From: Bosea sp. 29B
GTDB lineage: Bacteria > Pseudomonadota > Alphaproteobacteria > Rhizobiales > Beijerinckiaceae
NCBI RefSeq assembly: GCF_902506165.1
Contig: NZ_LR733817.1
Span: 1,658,255-1,722,254 of the forward strand
DNA length: 64,000 nucleotides
Direction of reading: 5' to 3'
A model generated the notes under the pieces. It made no database searches and had not been told where the DNA came from. It saw nothing but the letters and a program-made list of their open reading frames with translations. How positions within the stretch are numbered: the first letter of the stretch is position 1; each line of letters opens with the position of its first letter. Shown here in pieces: positions 49,687-58,012 of the stretch. The position numbers were made by a program, and so were the translations under genes.

Positions 49687-50748
49687 TCAATGATTGCCGA
49701 GGCCAGCGGCCTCGGCGAGGCGAGCGTGGAGTTCGGCCGGGGACAGCGTGTCGCAGCGGGCGAGCGCTTCCCAGCCGAAGCGGCTGACATCGTCGCGATA
49801 GGAGGTGGTCGCGGCGGGATTGGCCTGGCGGCGCCAGGAGACGATGAGCTCACGGGTCACGAGCCGCGCCTGGATCAGTGCCGGCAGCACCGCGATCTCG
49901 TTGGCCTCCAGCGGCAGGACCCGGGCATAGCCCTTCACCACCTGCGCCATCGCGCTCGTGGGATCGGCCTCACGATAGAGCAGATGCGCGGCGGCGATCG
50001 TGACCTCGGCGACGCGGATCGTCCTGATCATGTCGCCGAAATCGATGATGCCAGAGACCGAACCGTCCTGCGGCCGCAGCAACAGGTTGTTCTGGTTGAG
50101 GTCGTTGTGGATGACCTGCCGGGGCAGCGCCGGCAGAAGCGGCGCGACGCGCTCGGCGAAGCGGTCGAGCACGCGCCCCGCCAGAGCCTTGCGCTGGTCG
50201 GTATCGAGGAAGGCGATCTTTTCGCGCAGGCTGGCGAAATGGACGAGGTCCCAGATGAAGGCCCGGTTCGCACCGGGATGATCGAAATCGGCCAGCGCCC
50301 GATCAAGCCGCGCCGCCAGCATGCCGATCTCGACGCGCTGGGCCCGTGAGAACGTGCTGCCGAGCGCAGGCTCGCCCGGCAGATAGGTCAGGACGCGCAG
50401 CAGATAGCGTTGGTTGCCACGCTCATGCGCAACGATCGTACTGCCATCGCGTGCCGCGACCACGCGCGGCACCGGCAGGGCCGGATCGGTCCGTGCCAGA
50501 TGGGTGAGCGCCGCGTTCTGGAAGGCGAGTTCCTCCGCGCTATCGGAGTCGCCGCAAATCTTGAAGACGAAATCCCTGCCATCCGCACCGTGGACATGGA
50601 GGTTGAGATCGCGCTCGCCGCTGATCCGCGTGAACGAGCCGCTGATCCCGAAATGCTCGCGCAGCATCCCGGCCAGCTCGTCGCCGGCGAGCTGCGGCAG
50701 CGACGCCATCAGCGCATCATCCAGGGCGGGCGCAGCAAGCCCGCTCAC
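49687..50748 (-). CDS. Aminoglycoside-phosphotransferase-family kinase (hydroxylysine-kinase-like)
   Basis: 353 aa from GTG 50748, overlapping the preceding stop codon by 4 bp. Protein-kinase-like fold with the ATP lysine in DFVFKICGDSD, the catalytic loop VIHNDLNQNNLLL (HxDxxxxN, about 213-225) and the metal site IIDFGDM. Homologues phosphorylate hydroxylysine, homoserine or similar amino alcohols. With the downstream phospho-lyase it would phosphorylate the substrate that the lyase then dephosphorylates by elimination. The exact substrate is unknown. Confidence 0.82.
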   Translation of the reverse strand: MSGLAAPALDDALMASLPQLAGDELAGMLREHFGISGSFTRISGERDLNLHVHGADGRDFVFKICGDSDSAEELAFQNAALTHLARTDPALPVPRVVAARDGSTIVAHERGNQRYLLRVLTYLPGEPALGSTFSRAQRVEIGMLAARLDRALADFDHPGANRAFIWDLVHFASLREKIAFLDTDQRKALAGRVLDRFAERVAPLLPALPRQVIHNDLNQNNLLLRPQDGSVSGIIDFGDMIRTIRVAEVTIAAAHLLYREADPTSAMAQVVKGYARVLPLEANEIAVLPALIQARLVTRELIVSWRRQANPAATTSYRDDVSRFGWEALARCDTLSPAELHARLAEAAGLGNH

Positions 50749-51773
50749 GCCATCGCCTCCTGGAAGCCGGTCAGGAAGGCCGCGAGATTGGTCCCCAGCA
50801 CCGGCGAGGGATAACCGCCCTCCTGGATGATCACGGTCGGGCGCCGCAAGCTGGCCAGACTCTCGCCCATGCGCCGGAAGCCCTCGGTCGTCACGGCGGT
50901 GCAGGCGAAGGGATCGGCCACCGAGGGATCGAGCCCGAGCGCGATCACCAGGACGTCGGGCGAAAAGGCCTTCGCCTGCTCGACCGCCTGCCTGACGGCA
51001 GCGAGATAGACCTCATCGTCCGCCCGCTCCGGAACCGGAAGGTTGAGGTTGAAGCCCTCGCCGGCGCCTTCACCGGTCTCGTCGGCATAGCCGGCATAGA
51101 ACGGATAGACCGTCGCCGGGTCGGCATGGACGGAGATGGTCTGGACGTCGGCGCGATCATAGAACAGTGCCTGCGTGCCATTGCCGTGGTGCACGTCAAT
51201 ATCGAGGATGGTGACGCGCTCGACGTGATCGCGCGCCAATGTCGCCGCCAGCGCCGTATTGTTGAGGAAACAGTAGCCGCAGGCCTGGTCGCGATAGGCG
51301 TGATGCCCGGGCGGCCGGCACAGCGCATAGGCCGCTCCCTCGCCGTTCAGGACCCGCGTCGTCGCATCGATTGCCGTCGCACCGCTGGCGAGGATCGCGG
51401 ACCAGCTGTCGGCAAGCAGCACGCTCGCCGCATCGGCGATGTAGTAGCCGGCCCGTCCGAGCAGGTCCTGCGGCAGCCGCCGCATATAGGCGTTGGGATG
51501 CAGGCTCGGCCGCAGTTCCTCGCTCGCCGGAAAGCGCTGCTTCCAGGCGGCGAAGCCGGTTTCGAGGAAGGCGAGATAGTCGGCATCATGAACGCGCCGG
51601 ATCAGCGCGAGGTCGGCCGGTCCCGGCGCGACCACGGCTTCGGTACAGCTTTCGGCCGCTGCGAGCAGGGCGCGCGCCCGGTCCGGCACTTCCAGCGCCG
51701 AGGTGAGTGTGCCACCCGAAAGCCGGGTGCGCACGTGATGACCGTACTGGTCGGGATGGAAGATCGTCTTCAT
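50745..51773 (-). CDS. Acetylpolyamine amidohydrolase/histone-deacetylase-family enzyme
   Basis: 342 aa zinc amidohydrolase that would remove acetyl groups from N-acetylated polyamines or related amines. All catalytic residues are present: the His pair in RPPGHHAYRD (157-158), zinc ligands Asp193 and His195 in DIDVHHGNGTQ, Asp282 in LGLDPSVADPF, and the transition-state Tyr321 in QEGGYPSP. The N-terminal length and LHPNAYMRRLPQ insert are typical of bacterial polyamine deacetylases. It follows a PotD-like binding protein and precedes the kinase and phospho-lyase. Confidence 0.9.
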   Translation of the reverse strand: MKTIFHPDQYGHHVRTRLSGGTLTSALEVPDRARALLAAAESCTEAVVAPGPADLALIRRVHDADYLAFLETGFAAWKQRFPASEELRPSLHPNAYMRRLPQDLLGRAGYYIADAASVLLADSWSAILASGATAIDATTRVLNGEGAAYALCRPPGHHAYRDQACGYCFLNNTALAATLARDHVERVTILDIDVHHGNGTQALFYDRADVQTISVHADPATVYPFYAGYADETGEGAGEGFNLNLPVPERADDEVYLAAVRQAVEQAKAFSPDVLVIALGLDPSVADPFACTAVTTEGFRRMGESLASLRRPTVIIQEGGYPSPVLGTNLAAFLTGFQEAMA

Positions 51774-51793
51774 CTCAGGCAGTCCTCAAAGGC

Positions 51794-52846
51794 TCACTTC
51801 GCGATCAGCGCCTGGTAGCGCTCCTGCACGCGGGCGATGTTGTCGGCCCACCAGGCTGGCTGGAGCGGCGCCTGCCGATCCTTGTTCTGCGGCGAGGAAT
51901 TAGCCTTCGCCAGCGCTTCGGCTGAGAACTGCTTCACGCCGAAGGCGCGCTCGTTGATCGGCCCGTAATAGGGCAGCACATCCGGGATGTTGGCCTGGAT
52001 CTCGGGCGTGACCATCTGCGCGATCATGCGCTGGGCGGCGGCGGCATTGGCGGCGCCTTTGGGAATGCCGAAGCAGCCGAAGCCGAGCAGGGCCTGGTCA
52101 TAAGTGAAGTCGACCGGTGCGCCATCGGCCAGCACGCTGGCGACCCGGCTGCCCCAGATCACGATCATGTCGACCTCGCCATCCTTCAGCAGCTGCGAGG
52201 CCTGGGCGCCCGATTGCCAGAACACGTCGATCGAAGGCTTCAGCTTCGCCAGCGAGGCCAGCGCCCGGTCGGCGTCGAGCGGATAGAGCTTGTCCTTGTC
52301 GACGCCGTCGGCGAGGAGGGCGACCTCCATGCTCTCCTGCGGATAGATGTGCATGGCCCGCCGGCCCGGAAACGCCTTCGCGTCCCAGAAATCCTTCCAG
52401 TTGCGCGGCGGCTTGTCCTTGTACTTGTCCTTCTGCCAGGCCAGCACGGTCGAGACGTAGTTGCTGCCGATATAGGCCGTTCCCCGCGCCTGCGGCGCGA
52501 TGCCAGCCGTATCGATCTTCGAATAGTCGAGCGGCTCGAACAGCCCCTCGTTCTGGCCGCGAGCGCAATCGGCCTCGCCCAATTGCACTATGTCCCAGCC
52601 CGGCTTGCCGGACTGGACCTGCACCCTGACGCTGGCGAGGCCGCTATGGCTCTCCTCGCGCACGCGGACGCCGAGCTTCTTGCCGGCCGGGTCGAACAGC
52701 GCCTTGCGGACGCTGCCCTGATACTGCCCGCCGAACCCGGCGAAGGTGACGGAATCCTGCGCTGCGGCGATCTGCGCCGAGCCGATCAGCGCGGCGGCAG
52801 CGAACGCGAAATGCGACATCATCATGCCGGATGAAAACTGCGTCAT
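51794..52846 (-). CDS. PotD-like ABC substrate-binding protein (copy 2)
   Basis: 350 aa extracellular solute-binding protein of the spermidine/putrescine type. Signal peptide with AQIAAAQ cleavage region, then DSVTFAGFGGQYQGSVRKALFDP and FWDAKAFPGRRAMHIYPQESMEVALLADG. It is a clear paralogue of the protein at 56672-57727 (shared FWDAKAFPGRRA, LLADGV-KDKLYPLD and KTNSSPQN-like blocks). No permeases lie in its own operon, so it probably feeds the PotABC-like transporter encoded upstream, giving that transporter a second ligand specificity. ATG 52846 preferred over ATG 52861. Confidence 0.88.
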   Translation of the reverse strand: MTQFSSGMMMSHFAFAAAALIGSAQIAAAQDSVTFAGFGGQYQGSVRKALFDPAGKKLGVRVREESHSGLASVRVQVQSGKPGWDIVQLGEADCARGQNEGLFEPLDYSKIDTAGIAPQARGTAYIGSNYVSTVLAWQKDKYKDKPPRNWKDFWDAKAFPGRRAMHIYPQESMEVALLADGVDKDKLYPLDADRALASLAKLKPSIDVFWQSGAQASQLLKDGEVDMIVIWGSRVASVLADGAPVDFTYDQALLGFGCFGIPKGAANAAAAQRMIAQMVTPEIQANIPDVLPYYGPINERAFGVKQFSAEALAKANSSPQNKDRQAPLQPAWWADNIARVQERYQALIAK

Positions 52847-52864
52847 GTTTCTCGTTCCCATGTG

Positions 52865-52966
52865 AAAACGGCGCCGCGCACGCGGACGGGCTGTCCGCAT
52901 GCCGGCGCCGGTTCATCCGCTTCCTCGTGTCCATCCTTGCGGGAGGGACACCGCGAAATGCCTTGC
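52865..52966 (-). promoter_or_regulatory. Leader RNA element B with terminator-like hairpin
   Basis: Second member of the four-copy leader family. The element spans 52907-52966: GCAAGG (52961-52966) can pair with CCGGC (52907-52911); inside, CATTTCGC pairs with GCGGATG, and GTGTCC pairs with GGACAC. The CCGGC also starts a long hairpin with arms CGGCGCCG (3' arm 52869-52876), followed by TTTT (52865-52868), 19 bp before ATG 52846. The 5' part is the most divergent of the four and no clear promoter is seen. It follows the stop codon of the degenerate deacetylase gene, so it may be an internal attenuator. Confidence 0.6.
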
Positions 52967-53022
52967 GACGTTGATGAAAAGGCGGGTTCGGCCAGGCGCC
53001 TTAATCGGGCGCGTCCGGCCGG

Positions 53023-53865
53023 CTAGCTGGTCTCACATGCGATCACCATGACCGGACAATCCAGGGCTCCGGAAAGCTTGCGCGCCGCGGCGGCAGGGCC
53101 CGACATCGCCAGGCGGTCGAAAGGCGCGGATAGTCCCGCCTCGATGTCGACCACGACCGCACCGGGCGAGAAGCGCCTGATCGCCTCGCAAGCTTCGGCG
53201 AGCGCGGCATCGACGGTCTTCTCATCGGCTTCGCCCCCGAGGACGAGATTGAGATTGGCGCCGGCGGCATCCTCGCCGCCATGCTCGTCGGCATAGCCGG
53301 TGTAGAAGGGATAGCGCTGGCCCGGGTCGCCATGAACCGAGACGCAGAGCACGTCGGCACGCGACAGGAAGATCGACTGGGTCCCGCTCGCATGGTGCTC
53401 GCCGAGGCTGAGCACCGCGACACGCGGCAAGCTCTCGCGCAGATAGGACGCCGCTATCGCCGCATGGTTGAGATGGCAGCCATGCGCGGCCCGGCCGGCA
53501 TAGGCGTGGCGCCCGCCGCCAGAACAGCGGGTGACGACCTGCCGCTCGCCCGCCGCGACGCGCAAGGCGCCGGCCATGACGTTTCGTGCCCCGGCAAAAG
53601 CGCTCGGCCAGGTCGAAGCCGAGACCGCCGTCAGCGTATCCGCGAGATAGAAGCCGGCGCGCGCCTCGATATGGGCGGGCAGGCGCATCCGATCGCAGCC
53701 AGGATGCAGCGTCGCCCTGATCTCAGCGCCTGACTTCTCCAGTGGCGCAAAGCGCAGGAACTCCAGATAGGAGGCCTCGTGCACACCCTGGATCGCGTAT
53801 TGGCAGAGCGAGTCCAGCTCTGCCGCGTCCCTGTCGTCACGCTTCGAAACGGATCTCGCAGTCAT
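53023..53865 (-). CDS. Degenerate histone-deacetylase-family paralogue (probable pseudoenzyme)
   Basis: 280 aa, clearly homologous along its length to the amidohydrolase at 50745-51773 (shared LHPG, LPxxxxxRAGFYLADT, NHAAIAA and PFYTGYADEHG segments). However, the active site is gone. The His pair is Arg119-His120, zinc ligand Asp is Gly155 in SLGEHHASGTQ, the third zinc ligand is Ser246, and the chain stops before the GGY tyrosine. The frame is intact and overlaps the permease gene by 4 bp, so it is expressed and probably kept for a binding or regulatory role. It is the last gene of the transporter operon. Confidence 0.82.
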   Translation of the reverse strand: MTARSVSKRDDRDAAELDSLCQYAIQGVHEASYLEFLRFAPLEKSGAEIRATLHPGCDRMRLPAHIEARAGFYLADTLTAVSASTWPSAFAGARNVMAGALRVAAGERQVVTRCSGGGRHAYAGRAAHGCHLNHAAIAASYLRESLPRVAVLSLGEHHASGTQSIFLSRADVLCVSVHGDPGQRYPFYTGYADEHGGEDAAGANLNLVLGGEADEKTVDAALAEACEAIRRFSPGAVVVDIEAGLSAPFDRLAMSGPAAAARKLSGALDCPVMVIACETS

Positions 53866-54683
53866 CGCGCCGCTCCCTTTTCCGGCCGCTTCGCGATCTG
53901 GACGATGAGCAGCAGCACGATCGAGGCGACGACGAGCACCGAGGAGACCGCCGCCACCAGCGGATCGACCTGATCGCGGATGTTGGCGAACATCCGGCGC
54001 GGCAAGGTCGAGTTCTCGCCGCTGGAGATGTAGAGGGCGATCACCACCTCGTCGAAGGCAGCGACGAAGGCGAACAGCGCCCCGGCCGCGATCGAGCTCT
54101 TGATCTGCGGCACGGTCACGGTCAGGAACGCGTTCAACCGGGTCGCGCCGAGGCTGCGCGCCGCCCGCTCCAGATTGCCGTCGAAGGACTGCAGCCCGCT
54201 CGACACCGTCACCAGCACGAAGGGCAGCGCCAGCATGATGCCGACGAGCACGAGGCCAGTGACCGTGTTGTTGAGTCCGAGCTTGGCGAAGACGAAGAAG
54301 ACGCCGATCGCGACCAGGATGTTCGGCACGATCATCGGCAGCAGGAAGGACAGGCGCAGCGGCTTGGTCAGTCGCTCCGGCATCTGCGAGAGCCCATAGG
54401 CTGCCGCGGTGCCGATCGGCGTCGCGATCAGCGTCGTCAGCCCGGCGACCCTGAGCGAGAGCCAGAGCGCATCCATCCACTCGGCGGAGTCGAAGAACTC
54501 GCGATACCAGCGCAGGCTCCAGGCTCGCGGCGGGAACTCGAGATAGTTCGAGGCCGAGAACGACATCGGCACGATCAGCACGCAGGGCACGATCAGGAAG
54601 GTGAAGATCAGCGCGCACAGGCCGTAGAGCCAGAGCCTCTGATAATGCCTGATCTGGGTGGCACTGGCGGCAGCGGTCAGCAT
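53862..54683 (-). CDS. PotC-like ABC transporter permease
   Basis: 273 aa with six membrane segments, beginning LWLYGLCALIFTFLIVPCVLIVPMSFS. The coupling loop is ERAARSLGATRLNAFLTVTVPQIKSSI, and FAFVAAFDEVVIALYIS matches PotC/PotI-type permeases. It overlaps the PotB-like gene by 1 bp (TGATG) and the degenerate deacetylase gene by 4 bp. Confidence 0.92.
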   Translation of the reverse strand: MLTAAASATQIRHYQRLWLYGLCALIFTFLIVPCVLIVPMSFSASNYLEFPPRAWSLRWYREFFDSAEWMDALWLSLRVAGLTTLIATPIGTAAAYGLSQMPERLTKPLRLSFLLPMIVPNILVAIGVFFVFAKLGLNNTVTGLVLVGIMLALPFVLVTVSSGLQSFDGNLERAARSLGATRLNAFLTVTVPQIKSSIAAGALFAFVAAFDEVVIALYISSGENSTLPRRMFANIRDQVDPLVAAVSSVLVVASIVLLLIVQIAKRPEKGAAR

Positions 54684-55600
54684 CAGCGGCCCCCATAGAG
54701 CTTGTCGACGCGGAACACCTTGTTCAGCGCGGCGAGGATGGCGATTGTAACCACGAGCAGCAGCACGCCGAGCGCGCTCGCCGCGCCCCAGTTGCTGTAG
54801 GTCGAGACATTGGTGGCGATCTGCATCGACCACATGCTGACCCGCCCGCCGCCGAGCAGAGCCGGGGTCAGGTAGAAGCCGAGGCTCAGGATGAAGACGA
54901 GCACCGTGCCGGCGAACAGACCGGGGCGGCTGAGCGGGAAGAACACGTCCCAGAAGGCCCGCATCGGCGAGGCGCCGCAGCTCGACGCCGCCTTGAGATA
55001 ATCGGTGTCGATGGTCTTCATGCTCGAATAGAGCGGCAGGATCATGAAGGGCAGCAGCACGTGCAGCATGCCAATCGTCGTGCCGATGAAATTGTTCACC
55101 AACGGGATCGGCTCGTTGATGATGCCGAGGCTAACGAGCCAGCTGTTGATCAGGCCTCGTCGCTGCAGCAGCACGAGCCAGGCATAGGTGCGCACCAGCA
55201 CTGAGGTCCAGAATGGCAGGATCACGAAGATCATGCAGATCGCCGCCGCCCGCGGACTGAGCTGCGAGAGCAGATAGGCGACGGGATAGCCGAGCAGGAT
55301 CGAGCCGAGCGTCACGATGCCGGCGATCTGGAAAGTCGTCACGAAGGTGATGACATAGACCGGCTGCGCCAGTCTTGCGTAGTTCTCGAGCGAGACGCCG
55401 CCATCCTTGCCGATGAAGGAGAGGACAAAGAGCCAGCCGACCGGAACGATCAGCAGGAGCCCGATGACGATGAGCCCAGGCACGGCGAGGAGCGCGAAGG
55501 ACCAGGCTTCGCGCCGCTCGGCGCGGGCGAAATAGGACGCATCGGCGGTGCCTGGCGCGGCCGCTGCGACCATGCCGGTCATGGATCGCACCTCAGACAT
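54683..55600 (-). CDS. PotB-like ABC transporter permease
   Basis: 305 aa from ATG 55600, which overlaps the ATPase stop codon by 8 bp (alternative ATG 55582). Long first membrane segment WSFALLAVPGLIVIGLLLIVPVGWLFVLSFIG, the LPFWTSVLVRTYAWLVLLQRRGLIN motif diagnostic of PotB/PotH, and coupling loop AASSCGASPMRAFWDVFFPLSRPG. Confidence 0.92.
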   Translation of the reverse strand: MSEVRSMTGMVAAAAPGTADASYFARAERREAWSFALLAVPGLIVIGLLLIVPVGWLFVLSFIGKDGGVSLENYARLAQPVYVITFVTTFQIAGIVTLGSILLGYPVAYLLSQLSPRAAAICMIFVILPFWTSVLVRTYAWLVLLQRRGLINSWLVSLGIINEPIPLVNNFIGTTIGMLHVLLPFMILPLYSSMKTIDTDYLKAASSCGASPMRAFWDVFFPLSRPGLFAGTVLVFILSLGFYLTPALLGGGRVSMWSMQIATNVSTYSNWGAASALGVLLLVVTIAILAALNKVFRVDKLYGGR

Positions 55601-56675
55601 CGCCGCTGACCAGGATGCTGTCATTGCGGTGGACGTTGATGTGGATCGGCTGGCCGGGTGTCGGCACGAGGCCGCGATTGGCCTCCTGCGGCACCACTCG
55701 CACAGCGATGTTCTGGCCGTCCGGGAAACCGGCGATCACCAGCAGGCTGTCGCCCTGGAAGATCGTCTCGCGCGCCACGGCCGAGAAGGAGTTGACCTCT
55801 GCCTCCGGACCGGCGACTGGGCCGATCGCGAGCTTTTCCGGCCTTAGCGCTAGCCAGCTTTCGCGAGAGTTTGCCCCACCGGCTCCCGCATGATCGGGCA
55901 GGCGCAAGGGCGTGCCGAAGACGCTCGCGCCGCCGCTGCCGAGCTCGACCGGCAGGAAGGTCGTCTCCCCCACGAAATCGGCGACGAAGCGCGTCTTCGG
56001 CCGGTCATAGATCGCGCGCGGCGTGTCGAACTGGATCAGGGCGCCGTTGTTGATCACCGCGATCCGGTCCGACATGGTCAGCGCCTCGCGCTGGTCATGC
56101 GTCACGAACACCGTCGTCGTGTGCAGGCGCTCATGCAGATGGCGCAGCTCGATCTGCATCTGCTCGCGCAGTTTCTTGTCGAGCGCCGAAAGCGATTCGT
56201 CCATCAGCAGGATGCGCGGCTCGAAGATGATGGCCCGCGCCAGGGCGACGCGCTGCTTCTGCCCGCCCGAGAGCTTGTCGACAGGGCGATCGATGAACTG
56301 GCTCAACCTGACCATGTCGAGGGCGCCGCGCACCCTGGTCTCGATCTCGTTCCGCGAGAGGCGGCGGAGCTTCAGCGGATAGGCGACGTTCTCGAACACG
56401 TTCATGTGCGGGAACAGCGCATAGTTCTGGAAGACCAGGCCGATCTCGCGCTGGTGCGGCGGCCTCGTCAGCAACTCCTCGCCCGCGACCAGGATGCTGC
56501 CGCTGGTCGGGGTGACGAAGCCGGCAAGGACCTGCAGCAGCGTCGTCTTGCCCGAGCCGGACGGGCCGAGCAACGTGACGAATTCGCCGGGCGCGATGTC
56601 AAGATTGATGTCCTTGAGGGCTTCGAACGACCCGAACTTCTTCGAGAGCCCCCGGATCGAAACCGGGACCTTCAT
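55593..56675 (-). CDS. PotA-like ABC transporter ATPase
   Basis: 360 aa. Walker A GPSGSGKTTLLQVLAG, Q-loop VFQNYALFPHM, signature LSGGQKQRVALARA, Walker B ILLMDESLSALD and H-loop FVTHDQREAL; the C-terminal TOBE domain (about 280-355) is present, as in polyamine-type importers. In the Walker B segment the usual DEP reads DES, with the catalytic Glu kept. It overlaps the binding-protein gene by 4 bp. Confidence 0.93.
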   Translation of the reverse strand: MKVPVSIRGLSKKFGSFEALKDINLDIAPGEFVTLLGPSGSGKTTLLQVLAGFVTPTSGSILVAGEELLTRPPHQREIGLVFQNYALFPHMNVFENVAYPLKLRRLSRNEIETRVRGALDMVRLSQFIDRPVDKLSGGQKQRVALARAIIFEPRILLMDESLSALDKKLREQMQIELRHLHERLHTTTVFVTHDQREALTMSDRIAVINNGALIQFDTPRAIYDRPKTRFVADFVGETTFLPVELGSGGASVFGTPLRLPDHAGAGGANSRESWLALRPEKLAIGPVAGPEAEVNSFSAVARETIFQGDSLLVIAGFPDGQNIAVRVVPQEANRGLVPTPGQPIHINVHRNDSILVSGDV

Positions 56676-57727
56676 TGCAAGATCGCCGACTTGAAGGCCT
56701 CTTCCGCCTTGTCGCCGTTCTTGGCCCACCAGGCCGCGTCGATCAGCACCTGCTTGCTGGCGTTCTGCGGCGAGGAATTGGTCTTGGCGAGCTGTTCCGG
56801 CGTGAACTTGCGAACCTCATAGGCCTTGGTGTTCACCGGGCCGTAATTGTCCATCTTCTCGATGATATTGGCCTGGATCTCCGGCGAGACCATCGCCAGC
56901 GCGAGCGCCTTCGCCTTGGCGGCGTTCTTGGCGCCCTTGGGGACGGCGATGCAGCCATAGCCGAGCAGGCCCTGATCATAGCTGAACTGGACGGCACTGC
57001 CGTCCTCGATCACCGGCGAGACCCGGCTGCCATAGATCGCGATCAGGTCGACCTCGCCATCCTTGATCAGCTGTGTCGACTGGGCGCCCGTGGTCCAGAA
57101 CACGCCGATCTGCGGCTTGAGGCGCTTGATCGCGGCAATGGCGCGCTCGACATCGAGCGGATAGAGCTTGTCCTTGGCAACCCCGTCGGCGAGCAGCGCG
57201 ATCTCCAGCGTCTCCTGGGCGAGACCGGGGACGGCGCGGCGGCCCGGGAACGCCTTGGCGTCCCAGAAATCGGCCCAGGACTTCGGCGGCTGTTTCACCT
57301 TGTCGGTGCGCCAGGTCATGACCACGGAATAATAATTGGTCGCGACCCAGCTCTTGCCGCGCGCCGTGGCCGGGATCGCAGCATCGTCGAATTTTGAGAG
57401 ATCGAGCGGCTCGAACAACCCCTCGCTCTCGCCGCGGGCGCATTCGTCGCCGCCGAGATGGACGAGGTCCCAGGCCGGCGCGCCCGACTGGACCTGAACC
57501 CGGATCGAGGGCAGGTCGCCATGGGTCTCGCTGCGGATCTTGACGCCGACCTGCTGGGCTGCGGGATTGACCAGCGCCGCATCGAAGCCTTTGCGCATCG
57601 CGCCGCCATAGCCGGCGACGGTCACGCTCTCCTGCGCGCTCGCAGCAGCCGGAAGCATCGCGGAAATCGCCGCGCCGACGATCATGGCGATCTGCCGGCG
57701 CCTTGCGCTGTCTGTCCTGTCGGTCAT
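56672..57727 (-). CDS. PotD-like ABC substrate-binding protein (copy 1)
   Basis: 351 aa. Signal peptide with an N-terminal RRRQIAMIVGAAISAMLPAAASA stretch, then ESVTVAGYGGAMRKGFDAALVNP and FWDAKAFPGRRAVPGLAQETLEIALLADG. It heads the operon ATPase, PotB, PotC and degenerate deacetylase. Paralogue of the protein at 51794-52846; the two differ in the VxxGG(Y/F) region that lines the ligand cleft. GAGGGGTTGGAC precedes the ATG. A terminator-bearing leader lies 44 bp upstream of the start. Confidence 0.9.
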   Translation of the reverse strand: MTDRTDSARRRQIAMIVGAAISAMLPAAASAQESVTVAGYGGAMRKGFDAALVNPAAQQVGVKIRSETHGDLPSIRVQVQSGAPAWDLVHLGGDECARGESEGLFEPLDLSKFDDAAIPATARGKSWVATNYYSVVMTWRTDKVKQPPKSWADFWDAKAFPGRRAVPGLAQETLEIALLADGVAKDKLYPLDVERAIAAIKRLKPQIGVFWTTGAQSTQLIKDGEVDLIAIYGSRVSPVIEDGSAVQFSYDQGLLGYGCIAVPKGAKNAAKAKALALAMVSPEIQANIIEKMDNYGPVNTKAYEVRKFTPEQLAKTNSSPQNASKQVLIDAAWWAKNGDKAEEAFKSAILQ

Positions 57728-57770
57728 GTCCAACCCCTCGGATTTTGTTTTGCACGAGGTGACCGGAACG

Positions 57771-57885
57771 AAAAAAACCGGCGCTTTCGCCCCAGCCCTT
57801 GCGGGCCCGGAGAAAAAGCGCCGGTTCGAATTGTTCCCCTGGAGGCCCGTCACGAGGAGGGCGGCTCCAGCACAAATCACCTAGC
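57771..57885 (-). promoter_or_regulatory. Leader RNA element A with intrinsic terminator
   Basis: Element 57820-57885: GCTAGG (57880-57885) can pair with CCGGC (57820-57824), GATTTG with CAATTC (one mismatch), and an inner stem CTGGAG/CTCCAG holds GCCC/GGGC. CCGGC is also in the 5' arm (AACCGGCGCTTT, 57815-57826) of a perfect 12-bp hairpin whose 3' arm (57776-57787) runs into seven T on the minus strand (57771-57777). No minus-strand gene ends here, so the terminator acts on the message of the binding-protein operon itself. This is mutually exclusive pairing of the riboswitch/attenuator type. Confidence 0.75.
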
Positions 57886-57889
57886 CCAT

Positions 57890-57920
57890 TTAGTACGCGC
57901 CGGAATTTCGTCCCTGTCAA
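57890..57920 (-). promoter_or_regulatory. Promoter of the PotD-like operon
   Basis: TTGACA (57915-57920) and TACTAA (57890-57895) on the minus strand, 19 bp apart (18 bp to GTACTA). The predicted start, near 57883, coincides with the first bases of leader element A (GGGCTAGG). Confidence 0.6.
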
Positions 57921-58012
57921 CCGCTCCGTCGCGAACGTCGTTTCACCCCTTGTCAGCTGGTGGGTGAGTGTGAGAGCCGTCAGGCCAAGCAAGCACGAAC
58001 CGGGGAATCGCC

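Noticed and set aside
57820..57885. SAM-II riboswitch, suggested by GGTGATTTG in leader element A.
   Set aside because: The rest of the SAM-II pseudoknot sequence (the conserved downstream GCTAAA segment) is absent, and element C has GGAGATTTG. No methionine gene follows.
57730..57885. Guanidine-II (mini-ykkC) or glycine riboswitch in the same leader.
   Set aside because: There are no paired ACGR hairpin loops and no glycine-aptamer core sequence.
57896..58012. A fifth copy of the leader element in front of the DUF3870 gene (CCGGAATTTCGT ... ACGAACCGGGGA).
   Set aside because: The 5' part is simply the complement of the -35/-10 spacer of the divergent promoter, the inner stem is unclear and the CCGGC ending is CCGGG. 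Chance pairing is more likely.
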